64,000 nucleotides of DNA from Nitrosomonas ureae (GTDB lineage Bacteria > Pseudomonadota > Gammaproteobacteria > Burkholderiales > Nitrosomonadaceae). This document shows positions 17,424 to 26,550 of the stretch, piece after piece. The DNA lies in NCBI RefSeq assembly GCF_001455205.1, contig NZ_CP013341.1, positions 372,001 to 436,000 of the forward strand, written 5' to 3'. The translations under genes were made by a program, and so were the position numbers. Positions within the stretch are counted from its first letter, which is position 1. Every line of letters begins with the position of its first letter. The notes beneath the pieces are model-generated. The model was not told the origin of the DNA. It saw only the letters and a list, made by a program, of their open reading frames with translations, and searched no databases.

Positions 17424-19772
17424 TCAGGAATGCACCTCTTGCAGCAATTTCATAATCTCGGCGGACACCGCGTCCAGATCCGCATCGATCTCTGCCAGAT
17501 CCCGCGGCGGCTGATATTGGTAAAAATGCCGGTTAAACGGAATTTCATAACCGACAATGCCGATTTCCTGATCCTTGTCGTCTTTTTTGCTGGCATCAAT
17601 CCACGCATCCGGCACATGCGGCTGCACTTCTTTCAGAAAATACGCTTCGTTAATTGCATTCACGGATTGGGAAGGGTCCAGGCTGACATTCTCAAAATCG
17701 CGCAAGTCGCCATCGGCCTGATATTCCACCACGCTTTTCTTGCCATCCGCACCAATGACTTCAAACAAGCCGTAAATGGGATTGGCCTTGGTGGCGTGAA
17801 TTTTACGGATGACTTTTTCCGCTGCCGGATTCTTCCAGCTCACCGCATCGGTGATTTGTTTTTTCTCTTTGGCTTCCAGTGCAATGCCTTGCTGCTTGCA
17901 GGCGGTCTTGAGCGTTTCGTCAAATCCATTCATGTCATCGTATTGCTGCGTGCCGATGGCGGTTTGCAGTTGTTTGGCCTTCAGCAGCACCTGTTTTTGT
18001 TCCAGCCAGGTTTGTCGATCCAGCAGATCCTTGATCTGTGCTTCCTTTAGCTCGGCAAAGTGCGTTTTCAGGTAACGGCGGATGGCTTCTTCGTGTTCAG
18101 CCACATCGCCATAGTGCGGACAGTCTTCCGCATCCGTCCAAGTTTTGCCTTCCCAGCTTTGGTATTCCTGATAAATCCATTGCATCGCCGCATTCAGTGC
18201 GCCGGGCGCATAGCGGCATTCCGCTAGGCGTTCATCGCTGAACTGGTAGGAAAGCCGTAACGGGCGTTCAATGGTGATGCGGCGATAACCGAAAGCATGG
18301 GCCGGGAAGATTTTGCTGGCAAAGGTTTTTGCGGCGGCTGTTTTGGGGTTTTCGGACTGGCGGCCACGGTTGCTTTTTTGCTCGGCGGGTTTGTCCAGTT
18401 CACGCGCTTCGACCACTGCAAAAGCCCCAAAGGCGCGGGTGATGGTGGCGATGTCGTCTTCTTCCATCACATTGCGCTTGGAACCCAACGATTTGCGCAT
18501 TTTGCTGCATAGGTTCACGCCATTGATCAACTGCACTTTGCCTTTGCGTTGCGCGGCTTTTTTATTCGACAATATCCACACATAGGTGGCTATGCCGGTG
18601 TTGTAGAACATGTCGGTGGGCAATGCGACGATGGCTTCCAGCAAATCCGCTTCGAGGATGTAACGGCGAATCTCGGATTCCCCCGAACCCGCGCCGCCGG
18701 TAAACAGCGGCGAGCCGTTCAGGATGATGCCGATGCGCGCGCCGCCATTGGCGCCATCGCGCAACTTGCTGATGAGATGCAGCAGGAATAACAGCGAACC
18801 GTCCGAGACCCGCGGCAGGCCGGGGCCAAAGCGTCCGGCAAAGCCTTTTTGGGTATGTTCGTCTTTGATAGTTTGTTCGATTTTTTTCCAATCGACGCCA
18901 AACGGTGGATTGGATAGCATGTAATCAAATTTGTCGGTATACAGTTGATCGTTCGACAGCGTGTTGCCTAATTTGATATTGCTGACTTCCTGGCCTTTGA
19001 TCAGCATATCCGCTTTACAGATGGCGTAACTTTCGGGATTCAGTTCCTGCCCATAGCCGCGCATCACCGCTTGCGGGTTTAATTCGTGCACATATTCCAT
19101 GCCTGCCGACAAAAAGCCGCCGGTACCCGCGGTCGGATCGTAAATGGTGCGGATGATGCCCGGCTTGGTGAGAGCCTCGTCATCCTCCATGAATACCAGC
19201 GAAGTGGTAAGGCGCACGATATCGCGCGGGGTGAAGTGCTCTCCGGCGGTGTCATTCGAGCTTTCAGCAAAGCGCCGGATCAGTTCTTCAAATACCAGCC
19301 CCATTTCGTGGTTGGAAACCGCCGTGGGGCTTAAATCGGTCTGCCGCACTTTTTGCACGATTTTGTACAGCAGGTTGGCATCGTTCAATTCACCGATGAA
19401 TTCCCGGAACTTGAAGTGCTCGAAAATCTCCCGCGCATCTCTGGAAAATCCTTGAATGTACGATTCCAGATTGGCCGCAATGCCTGCCTCCCCCAATTTG
19501 GCAAGATCCATTTTCGAGATATTGAAAAAGGACAAGCCGCCCGTGGATCTGAGCAACAGCTTTTCCTGCACTTCTTCCGGGACATTCATGGCGATCACTT
19601 TTTCGTACGCGACCAGAACGGCTGGTTTGGTTGGCTCCAGCACGCACTCAAGACGGCGCAATAGCGTAAATGGCAAAATGATGCGGCCATATTGACTTTG
19701 CCTGAAATCACCGCGCAGCAAATCGGCCAGATTCCAGATGTAAGCCGCCAGGTTGTTGGTGTTTTGGGTCAT
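17424..19772 (-). CDS. hsdM: Type I restriction-modification methyltransferase subunit M
   Basis: A 782-residue adenine-N6 methyltransferase, longer than the common 500-residue HsdM because of a C-terminal extension of about 280 residues with low-complexity and helical segments. The SAM-binding motif DPTAGTGGF (212-220) and catalytic NPPFG (288-292) are intact, and an N-terminal helical domain of the HsdM type precedes them. It is the first gene of the operon, followed after the 174-base repeat-bearing gap by hsdS. The start at 19772 gives MTQNTNNLAAYIWNLADLLR, typical of the family. The long C-terminus resembles the group of HsdM proteins found with large HsdR. Confidence 0.94.
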   Translation of the reverse strand: MTQNTNNLAAYIWNLADLLRGDFRQSQYGRIILPFTLLRRLECVLEPTKPAVLVAYEKVIAMNVPEEVQEKLLLRSTGGLSFFNISKMDLAKLGEAGIAANLESYIQGFSRDAREIFEHFKFREFIGELNDANLLYKIVQKVRQTDLSPTAVSNHEMGLVFEELIRRFAESSNDTAGEHFTPRDIVRLTTSLVFMEDDEALTKPGIIRTIYDPTAGTGGFLSAGMEYVHELNPQAVMRGYGQELNPESYAICKADMLIKGQEVSNIKLGNTLSNDQLYTDKFDYMLSNPPFGVDWKKIEQTIKDEHTQKGFAGRFGPGLPRVSDGSLLFLLHLISKLRDGANGGARIGIILNGSPLFTGGAGSGESEIRRYILEADLLEAIVALPTDMFYNTGIATYVWILSNKKAAQRKGKVQLINGVNLCSKMRKSLGSKRNVMEEDDIATITRAFGAFAVVEARELDKPAEQKSNRGRQSENPKTAAAKTFASKIFPAHAFGYRRITIERPLRLSYQFSDERLAECRYAPGALNAAMQWIYQEYQSWEGKTWTDAEDCPHYGDVAEHEEAIRRYLKTHFAELKEAQIKDLLDRQTWLEQKQVLLKAKQLQTAIGTQQYDDMNGFDETLKTACKQQGIALEAKEKKQITDAVSWKNPAAEKVIRKIHATKANPIYGLFEVIGADGKKSVVEYQADGDLRDFENVSLDPSQSVNAINEAYFLKEVQPHVPDAWIDASKKDDKDQEIGIVGYEIPFNRHFYQYQPPRDLAEIDADLDAVSAEIMKLLQEVHS

Positions 19773-19865
19773 GGTGTTATGGTGCTATTACTTTTTTCGT
19801 TTGGTGCGAACTTGATTTACAGCCAATGAATAACCGTTTACCTGTAATAAACGGATAACCTAAAA

Positions 19866-20117
19866 TCACATAGGATCCCGATGCCCTGTTTTGTTTGGCG
19901 GCACGGGATCAAACCCACCCGGATTCCAAGGATGGCACCGCGAAATGCGCTTGATCGCAAGCCAGCTGCCACGCAAAATACCATGAAGCTCCAGCGCTTC
20001 AATGGTGTAATTGGAGCAGGTCGGATAAAAGCGACAACTTTGCCCCAATAATGCGCTGATCACAATTTGATAACCTTTAACGACCCCAATCAGGATTCGC
20101 CGGAAAAATATAGCCAT
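19866..20117 (-). CDS. yidD: Membrane protein insertion efficiency factor YidD
   Basis: An 83-residue basic protein with the family signature CRFYPTCSNYTIEALE and RISRCHPWNPGGFDP, including the conserved cysteines. YidD helps YidC insert proteins at the inner membrane. AAGGAGG seven bases upstream of the ATG at 20117 sets the start; a TTG one codon earlier is unlikely. It is normally located between rnpA and yidC next to the origin, and here it stands alone, beside the restriction island. Confidence 0.93.
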   Translation of the reverse strand: MAIFFRRILIGVVKGYQIVISALLGQSCRFYPTCSNYTIEALELHGILRGSWLAIKRISRCHPWNPGGFDPVPPNKTGHRDPM

Positions 20118-20294
20118 CAACGCCTCCTTCTTGTTTTTCTTCGTTATGATTAAACCTTAAAATTCCTTAGCCCACCTATTGGTGCGCAGAAGTATAGCTT
20201 CTTTCGCGCTTGAAACAAACCGGCACCGACCTGGTTGATCATGCCAGGATGGTGGGGGTGGGGGTAATGGCAATCTGAGAAATATTTTTATACC

Positions 20295-21071
20295 TTATTG
20301 CGCTTTGGGAATTTCGTTCGCTTCGATTAACTGAAATTGAAAATTGCCAAGATGCTGCAATTTCACCTTATAAAAAGTCCCCAAGGCCTTTACTTCCTGG
20401 ATGGTTAATATTCCGGTATCCGCGACAAAAACAGAATTATTATTCAGATCCGCTGCAGCAGAAACCGCCAATTCAAATTTGTCCTGTTCCAGGCCGCGGT
20501 TAAAAACCAGGGTAATCGGTGAAGTAGCGATCGAAACGGAGGTTTCATCATTGGCTGTAGATTCGAACAACTTGAGCTGTATGCGATAGGCACCCACGCT
20601 ACCGCCCAGAGCATTGGCAGCATCAAAAATAGACATTTCCACATGCTCGTGCAGCCCTCCTTCGCTATCAATTTCACCAATTACCGCAGTAGATTCACTC
20701 ACACCCTCCGTGCGAAATGCAATGACATTGCCCAGTGCATCCGTGATCTCGATTCTTTCTCCGTTTGGAACCGCGGAAATCCAGTCGGTACCATTCCAGA
20801 ACAGCAGCTGGCCAACGGGCTGGAAACGCAACCAATTACCCGGCGTGAATGCTCCTTTCTCAACATTGACATCAAAACCGGGTTCATCGGTCGCAAATAA
20901 TCCGCCGCCCAAATCACCAAAATCCGGTTCAAACAAACTATTGTTAACCAATATCTCAGCCCCCACCCGCCAAGGCTGGATATCGCCTGCATGCTGATCT
21001 TGCGCACTTACCGACGAATAAAATAAGACGCAAACAAAAGCCATACCCAGATTAAAAATTTTCTTACTCAT
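20295..21071 (-). CDS. Secreted All3515-like protein, second paralogue in the zinc locus
   Basis: A 258-residue protein with a clear signal peptide (charged MSKK, hydrophobic core, cleavage near SVSA/QDQ). It shares conserved blocks with the neighbouring gene: an F.TDEPGF block, WNGTDWISA, GGLHEHVEMSI, then GAYRIQLKLF and LVFNRGLEQDKFE. The resemblance is to proteins annotated as All3515 family, Zur-repressed. I infer a periplasmic or secreted role in zinc binding; no PEP-CTERM anchor is visible at its C-terminus. AGGAG eight bases before the ATG at 21071 sets the start. It follows the first paralogue after an 89-base gap and may share its promoter or have its own. Confidence 0.65.
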   Translation of the reverse strand: MSKKIFNLGMAFVCVLFYSSVSAQDQHAGDIQPWRVGAEILVNNSLFEPDFGDLGGGLFATDEPGFDVNVEKGAFTPGNWLRFQPVGQLLFWNGTDWISAVPNGERIEITDALGNVIAFRTEGVSESTAVIGEIDSEGGLHEHVEMSIFDAANALGGSVGAYRIQLKLFESTANDETSVSIATSPITLVFNRGLEQDKFELAVSAAADLNNNSVFVADTGILTIQEVKALGTFYKVKLQHLGNFQFQLIEANEIPKAQ

Positions 21072-21159
21072 CACCACATCTCCTAAGTTGATATAACACG
21101 CTGTTTAATGATTTATATACTTTTCAATGACATTAAATGACCAGACCCTCCTGCTAACT

Positions 21160-22500
21160 TTAGCGTTGTATTAAATCCGCATTCAATTCTTCCAAATGGT
21201 CCACCCGGAATCGGGAATTACCCACATTACTCAAAATTGCTTTATAGTTTTTTCCATGGATATACACCGAGGCAATTTCCACTGTTCCGCTTTCAATGTG
21301 ATAGTGTGCTGGCACGGCGTAACGCGGCCGGTCTTCCTGCACTCCCTTCAGAACCAATAGATGGTCATCTTGAAGCTGCAATTGCGCGCGATAATGTTGA
21401 TTACCCACTTGAATGTCGTTCAAATTCAGTATGCCCGTGCTGCTATCGAAAACGGCCGCCACATTCAGAGCGGTCGCCGGTGCTTCAATGGGGATATTGC
21501 ACAATCTCAACGAACATACATCTTTTGCCACAGAGGCATCGTTACGGGTAATTACACCGTCTCCGTCGATATCGAACGCGGCATTACTCGGTTTGAGCGG
21601 GTCGCTGTTTTGTGCGGCCAATAGAATCAATGCCACATCAATGCGATCCACATCACCATCCAAATCCACATCGCCAGGAATAGATACGGGAATGATCGGT
21701 TGTGGCGGCGGATCGACACCGCTCGGCTCGCCCGTCAAGGCTAACAAAGCTGCGGCGAATTGTTCTTCTTCCAGTCCGGCATTGAACACGATCAGAAAAG
21801 GTTCTGACGGAAAAAAACGGGCATTGGAAATAAGCTGCATTTCCACCCCATACGCGCCATGGGGTCCTCCGGGTTCACCCAGCCGATTTTCCAGGAAAAA
21901 GCTTAAATGCGTATGGAGAATGCCATTATTGTCGGTAATATCGACCACCAGCTCCGGCTTACCTTGGATACCCTCACCGGTAAAAACAGTACTGCCGTCA
22001 ACGCCAAAACTTCCGTCGCTGAAGCAGATGAGTTGTCCGGCGCATTTCAAAAAATCGCTGAGCACGTCGGCACTGGCTTCCAACCCGCCAAACAGGCTGA
22101 TTTGGACTTCCGGCGGTGCATCTTTCCAAATCCCAAGCCCCGCATCCCAATATTTCAAATTACCCACCGCACGATAGCTGAGCAGCTCATTCGGTAACAG
22201 CGCATGCTGAATGGATTGAAATCCCGGGTTTTTGGTTCTGAAATCCCCTCCGGGCAGATCCTGAAAATCAGCCAGGAAGATCAGCTTGCCGGTTACCGCT
22301 TCAATGGGCAATGTACCGACCGGCAAGTGGAGCACATCGGTCAATCTACCCAGATCACAACCAACCACACCGGGCGTACGGCAATAGCCCGTAAATAAGG
22401 CATTTCCCTCCCCCCAGACTTCAATATCCAGGTGCTGGGCGTAAACTTGCCGACCGGCTAGCAGCGCAGTGATCAGCAAATAAAAATAAATTTTACGCAT
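21160..22500 (-). CDS. Secreted All3515-like protein with EF-hand/dockerin-like repeats
   Basis: A 446-residue protein. A signal peptide MRKIYFYLLITALLAGRQVYA precedes HLDIEVWGEGN, a block seen in All3515-family (Zur-repressed) proteins. The middle part matches the neighbouring paralogue (NPGF, YWDAGLGIW, GILHTHLSFFL, GAYGVEMQL, LIVFNAGLEEEQFA). It then has two calcium-loop repeats (GDVDLDGDVDRID and FDIDGDGVITRND), like a dockerin or EF hand. The ATG at 22500 is preferred because it begins a standard signal peptide; the frame reaches 22548 but is non-canonical there. It starts 55 bases after the TonB receptor gene on the same strand, so they are probably one transcript. A function in zinc handling is inferred. 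Confidence 0.65.
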   Translation of the reverse strand: MRKIYFYLLITALLAGRQVYAQHLDIEVWGEGNALFTGYCRTPGVVGCDLGRLTDVLHLPVGTLPIEAVTGKLIFLADFQDLPGGDFRTKNPGFQSIQHALLPNELLSYRAVGNLKYWDAGLGIWKDAPPEVQISLFGGLEASADVLSDFLKCAGQLICFSDGSFGVDGSTVFTGEGIQGKPELVVDITDNNGILHTHLSFFLENRLGEPGGPHGAYGVEMQLISNARFFPSEPFLIVFNAGLEEEQFAAALLALTGEPSGVDPPPQPIIPVSIPGDVDLDGDVDRIDVALILLAAQNSDPLKPSNAAFDIDGDGVITRNDASVAKDVCSLRLCNIPIEAPATALNVAAVFDSSTGILNLNDIQVGNQHYRAQLQLQDDHLLVLKGVQEDRPRYAVPAHYHIESGTVEIASVYIHGKNYKAILSNVGNSRFRVDHLEELNADLIQR

Positions 22501-22554
22501 TGTTATTTTCAACCCCAATTTCCCGGACTGTGATTTTGAATCCCGCACACTCGC

Positions 22555-24804
22555 TTAAAAGGTAGCCCGTAGCCCGAATATGAAACTGCGGCCCGGCTCC
22601 GGTGCAAAATTACGCAAAAAGGAAACCGAATTGCGTATTTCTTCATTCAGTAAATTGTGACCTTTGGCGAACAACCACACATCCCCCCATTTACCCGCTT
22701 TGATCTGATAATCCGCGCTGGCGGTCAGTAAATGATAGCCATCCGTGGGAGTTTCATTTCGCCCTGGATGGGGCTGCGCTTGCGCTCGCGTATAGCGTAG
22801 CGCGGTATTCCAAAGGTCATTACCCAATCCCAGCTCGGCGCCATACCGCAGCGGTGGCATGCGCGGCACATCGGCGCGATCGCCATTGACGAAACGTCCG
22901 CGCACGTAATCGGAAAACAGTGTCAACAGCACATTGCCGCGCGGCATGCGATAAAGCGTTGCATCAACTCTGGATTCAAATCCGGTGAATTCGGCATTGC
23001 GCTGGTCGTACGCAAAAATCGATACGCATTCGACTTCACTGACACAGCGTTGCCGGATCACTTCGTTATCGATCTCATACACCAGGCCGGTGTTACGCAG
23101 ATAGATAAAATCGTCGGTACGGTTATAGTAGCCGTTGACGCGTGAGCTGATGCGCTCAGACTTCCACTCCAGACCCAAATCAACCATGTTCACGGTCTCG
23201 TTTTGGAGCTGCACATTGCCAATTTCGAAGCTGCGAGTAGCTAAATGCGGGCCAAGTGCCAGCAATTCCTGAATATCCGGAGGACGCTTGCCGCGATTGA
23301 GCGTAAGTGTCAAGGCGGTATTTTGTCGTGGATTCCACTGTACGGCTGAGGAAGCGGATAGCGCCTGATAGTCCAGCGAGCTGGGCAGTGCGACCGGCGG
23401 CAGGGCGCTGCCACGCAGTTTCAGCTCGTTTGCACCGGGATCGACCCGGGAATGTTCAAACCGGATACCACCGCGCACTATCCATTTTTCTAGGCTATAT
23501 TCCTGCGTGGTATATACACCCAGCATCTGCTGTTGGGTAGGCGGCACGAACGTTTCCACCCCGAGTGCGGAAAAATTCCGGTTGATCCATTGCACACCAA
23601 AAGTACCGGTCAAATGCGGTAACGCAGCATGACGTGCTTCAACGCGCCCCTCACCCACATCATTCTTAAACCGGGTGAAAGGCGATCCACCTTCCATCTC
23701 AGTGTGCCCATAGTTAACCAAGCCATAGCGGAAGCTGATGCTCTCGATCCCGCGCATCGGCTCGTACCACTCGGATTTAAAATCATAGCGGGTCTGTTGC
23801 ATGTTGATGCGGATATTCGGGAACAATGCCTGGGGACCGAAAATATCTTCAAATCCGGTCAAATCCCTGATTCTGGGCAGAATCGATTCCAATCCATCCA
23901 AGTGGTTCGGATCCAGATTATGGCTACCCTTGGGCACCCCGTAGCGATTATCCGTGTGACTGACCGACATGCCTGCCATGATGTTGTTGCCAATCCAAGA
24001 CACACCAGTATATCCGCCCATGCCTGCGCTATCGGTATTGGGGATTTTTCCGCTGACATTGTGTATTTCCGTTAAACCTAACTGCTGTTCTACGAAAAGC
24101 TCGTCAATTGCCTTACCCGGAATTCGGGTATCGCCCCGGTTGCGAAAGAAACCGCCCAGATTAAAGGCGAAACGATCTTTCCCCATATTCAATTTAAATG
24201 CGGAATTGGAGCCATTACCATTGGTATCGTAACGGCTTTCAACAGAGCCGCTGAGCGGATTCTTGGCACGCTTCTCGGGTATGCGTTGATCGTTAACGTC
24301 AACAATCCCGCCAATCGCGTTGCCCCCATATCGAACTATTTCCGGGCCACGTAATATTTTGATTTCTTCGGCAAACAAGGGATCAATGGCCACCGCGTGA
24401 TCCGGGCTCAGGCTGGTGGCATCGTGCGTGCCGATGCCATTTTGTAGAATCCGTACCCGGGATCCGGTTAAACCGCGTATGACCGGTATTCCTACCCCCG
24501 GCCCAAAAGATGCATTGCTGATACCTAACTCTTCCTGCAAGGTCTGACCCAGCGTATCGCTCTGCTGCAAGCGCAGAGAACGGCCTTTCAGTATAGTGGC
24601 ATTGGTTTGCGGCTGTTGATCCGGCACCACACCGATGATATTTATTGGCGATAACCGGATAGCAGCACCGCCTTCTTTGACCACAGGCGATATTTTGATG
24701 GGCCCTGAGTTATTGGTTGTGTGGTCTGCCAGTACTTGATTGACCGTTCCCATAATCAATACCGATAAAATACTAATCGCTATCTGCCGAACGAGACGCG
24801 GCAT
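22555..24804 (-). CDS. TonB-dependent receptor, zinc-uptake (ZnuD-like) type
   Basis: A 749-residue outer-membrane transporter. The signal peptide MPRLVRQIAISILSVLIMGTV is followed by a TonB-box/plug region (LQEELGISNASFGPGVGIPV with IRGLTGSRVRILQNG) and a 22-strand barrel ending ..GLRATF, an aromatic C-terminal residue typical of outer-membrane proteins. The plug and the NRGDTRIPGKAID region resemble ZnuD-type zinc receptors. The zinc assignment is strengthened by a Zur-like palindrome 225 bases upstream and a Zur-family gene on the other side. An alternative start at 24849 lengthens the N-terminus by 15 residues. The start region lacks a strong Shine-Dalgarno, so the precise start is uncertain. 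Confidence 0.85.
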   Translation of the reverse strand: MPRLVRQIAISILSVLIMGTVNQVLADHTTNNSGPIKISPVVKEGGAAIRLSPINIIGVVPDQQPQTNATILKGRSLRLQQSDTLGQTLQEELGISNASFGPGVGIPVIRGLTGSRVRILQNGIGTHDATSLSPDHAVAIDPLFAEEIKILRGPEIVRYGGNAIGGIVDVNDQRIPEKRAKNPLSGSVESRYDTNGNGSNSAFKLNMGKDRFAFNLGGFFRNRGDTRIPGKAIDELFVEQQLGLTEIHNVSGKIPNTDSAGMGGYTGVSWIGNNIMAGMSVSHTDNRYGVPKGSHNLDPNHLDGLESILPRIRDLTGFEDIFGPQALFPNIRINMQQTRYDFKSEWYEPMRGIESISFRYGLVNYGHTEMEGGSPFTRFKNDVGEGRVEARHAALPHLTGTFGVQWINRNFSALGVETFVPPTQQQMLGVYTTQEYSLEKWIVRGGIRFEHSRVDPGANELKLRGSALPPVALPSSLDYQALSASSAVQWNPRQNTALTLTLNRGKRPPDIQELLALGPHLATRSFEIGNVQLQNETVNMVDLGLEWKSERISSRVNGYYNRTDDFIYLRNTGLVYEIDNEVIRQRCVSEVECVSIFAYDQRNAEFTGFESRVDATLYRMPRGNVLLTLFSDYVRGRFVNGDRADVPRMPPLRYGAELGLGNDLWNTALRYTRAQAQPHPGRNETPTDGYHLLTASADYQIKAGKWGDVWLFAKGHNLLNEEIRNSVSFLRNFAPEPGRSFIFGLRATF

Positions 24805-25029
24805 TCCGGATAACGTTCCGATGCATGAAAGATATTGACCATCACCCATCGCGTCTTCATACCCAACCTTCCAAATCTCGCACCATTACAGAAGTTTTCT
24901 GCTGACTCATCGTTTTATTCATTCCAAGGTAATGTAAGAATTAAGAAATTTGTTATCACAAGATACTTCCGACTTTTTTCACAAAACCAGACTTCAAGCG
25001 GGCGTAATACTGCGCCCATAAAATGATAT

Positions 25030-25044
25030 GTTATATTATAACAA
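25030..25044. promoter_or_regulatory. Zur-like operator (perfect 15-bp palindrome)
   Basis: TGTTATATTATAACA is a perfect 7-1-7 inverted repeat, the core of the Zur/Fur-family box (gammaproteobacterial Zur consensus core TGTTATANTATAACA). It lies in the divergent region between the TonB receptor and the Zur-family regulator, about 225 bases before the receptor's start and 210 bases before zur. A minus-strand TATAAT overlaps it, so zinc-bound Zur binding here would be expected to block receptor transcription. Confidence 0.72.
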
Positions 25045-25254
25045 ATATTCATTCTATTCATTCCAAAAAATATTAACTGACAACTTCTTAGTCGCTATGC
25101 GCTCTCCTGCTGCGGACGATCATTAAATCAGCGTACGTTAAAGTGATTGTCAACGATAAAAATGGAATTACTAACTGATGATTCTACACATGAAAATTTG
25201 CGCGCATGATATGCTTCTACTGATCATTAACCGGAAATTACCCTGACTGCAGCA

Positions 25255-25737
25255 ATGCTGAATTTTATAAAAATGTCAGCCAATATTGAACAAATCATCA
25301 AGAAATCCCAGGAAGTCTGCGCATCAGCTGGTGCCAAATTAACTCATAAGCGCAAGAACGTGCTAATGGTATTGCTGGCTTCAGCGACACCGCTTTCGGC
25401 GTATGAAGTTGTCGACAAGTATAAGACGCAATTCCAGGAATCACTGCCGGTAATGTCGGTCTATCGCATGCTTGATTTTCTGGTTCAGGAAAAACTGGTG
25501 CACAAACTGGAAACTGCGGGTCAATATATGTCGTGCGCGCACATTGCTTGCGACCATCAACATGAAACACCACAATTTCTGATTTGCGATCGGTGCGGCA
25601 GCGTCAAGGAAGTCGGTATCAAAAAACGCATCATCGAAGAACTGGAGCGCAGCATCCAAAATACGGGCTTTACTTTGGCACACAAACAATTGGAATTGCA
25701 TGGCGTTTGCAAGTTTTGCCAGGATCATTCAACCTGA
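25255..25737 (+). CDS. zur: Zinc uptake regulator, Zur/Fur family
   Basis: A 160-residue Fur-superfamily repressor: an N-terminal winged helix (LTHKRKNVLMVLL) and a C-terminal dimerisation/metal domain with HIACDHQH, the structural-zinc cysteines CDRC and a second pair CKFC. These fit Zur, which uses zinc to repress uptake genes. The genomic setting (TonB receptor, secreted proteins, zrgA remnant) supports Zur over Fur. I report the ATG at 25255, but neither it nor ATG 25273 (MSANIEQ) has a clear Shine-Dalgarno; the latter gives the more usual N-terminus. Confidence 0.85.
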   Translation: MLNFIKMSANIEQIIKKSQEVCASAGAKLTHKRKNVLMVLLASATPLSAYEVVDKYKTQFQESLPVMSVYRMLDFLVQEKLVHKLETAGQYMSCAHIACDHQHETPQFLICDRCGSVKEVGIKKRIIEELERSIQNTGFTLAHKQLELHGVCKFCQDHST

Positions 25738-26031
25738 GTGGGCAATCAGCCTCCACATCCTGACAAGCCGCCGAAATGGCAATAAAATATTTGAAGAATC
25801 AGCGTACTATCGCTGTATCACCATAAGCCGATTTAACTGTTTGAGCCCAAAATCCCCACTGTCGTACCCTGCCGCGCATTATCCATGATGTATATACCCT
25901 AATTTCGATCCTAAGGGAGAATTCCCGAATGACCGCCCGAAGATCAGCGAAGCCACGCCGAATCTATCACGCGACGAGGCCGAGGTGGCTTGAGGACACT
26001 TTTACACTGGCAAATTCAGCATGGAGGAGAG
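25738..26031 (+). other. Gap with no complete gene, possible remnant
   Basis: About 290 bases following zur. A short open stretch near 25897-25994 encodes a plausible C-terminal tail in one frame (YPNFDPKGEFPNDRP) ending at a TGA, but there is no start and I recognise no family. GGAGGAG at 26023-26029 is a ribosome binding site directly before the zrgA remnant. Confidence 0.4.
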
Positions 26032-26550
26032 ATACGCCATAAGGTTCTGTTAACAGGCTGTTTATCAATGATAACGATTAGGCCGATGGAGATCGCTTCG
26101 TCAACGGAACAGTTGTCGCATGAGGTACATGTTCATGGTGTTGCAACGCTCAACGTGGTATTGGAGGATCATGCTGTGTTCATGGAATTCGAATCTCCCG
26201 CGATGAATTTATTGGGATTTGAGCATGCGCCGGTTAACGACGAACAATACGCATTGTTTATCTCCACTCAGCGCACTTTGGCAAATACGAGCCGATTATT
26301 TTCATTTTCGGCTAAGGCATGCCAGGTGGAAAATGTGGCTATCCCAATGCCTGATAGGCATTCCCATCGCGACAGCGATCAACACCAGGATTATCATGGT
26401 AAACATGCGGATATCCATGCGCGCTACATGTTCCAATGCCAGCAGATCAAGGATTTAAAGCAAATAATGATCTAACTGTTTATCCTCTTTCCCGGCATCC
26501 ACCAAATTAAAACACAGTGGATTTCCCATGGCACGCAAGGCGCACCGCCA
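26032..26550 (+). pseudogene. zrgA: Degenerate zrgA-like (DUF2796) zinc-binding protein gene
   Basis: The frame carries the family hallmarks of a periplasmic zinc-binding protein of the ZrgA/DUF2796 type: HEVHVHGVATLNVVLEDH, ESPAMNLLGFEHAP and a histidine-rich middle (PDRHSHRDSDQHQDYHGKH). ZrgABCDE is a zinc uptake system in Vibrio. An in-frame TAA at 26473-26475 interrupts it, yet the same frame goes on with LFILFPGIHQIKTQWISHGT, the expected C-terminal portion, up to about 26550. No ATG sits where the signal peptide should begin, although a strong Shine-Dalgarno lies just before it. The gene is therefore broken at both ends. The locus suggests ancestral Zur regulation. Confidence 0.8.

Noticed and set aside
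24850..25029. Additional Zur boxes close to the receptor start or zur
   Set aside because: I saw only the one clear palindrome at 25030-25044. Other AT-rich half-sites (for example near 21090-21110) are too weak to call.
25897..25994. Short open stretch between zur and the zrgA remnant
   Set aside because: It has a stop-bounded reading frame of about 30 codons without a start; it may be a relic but cannot be tied to any gene.
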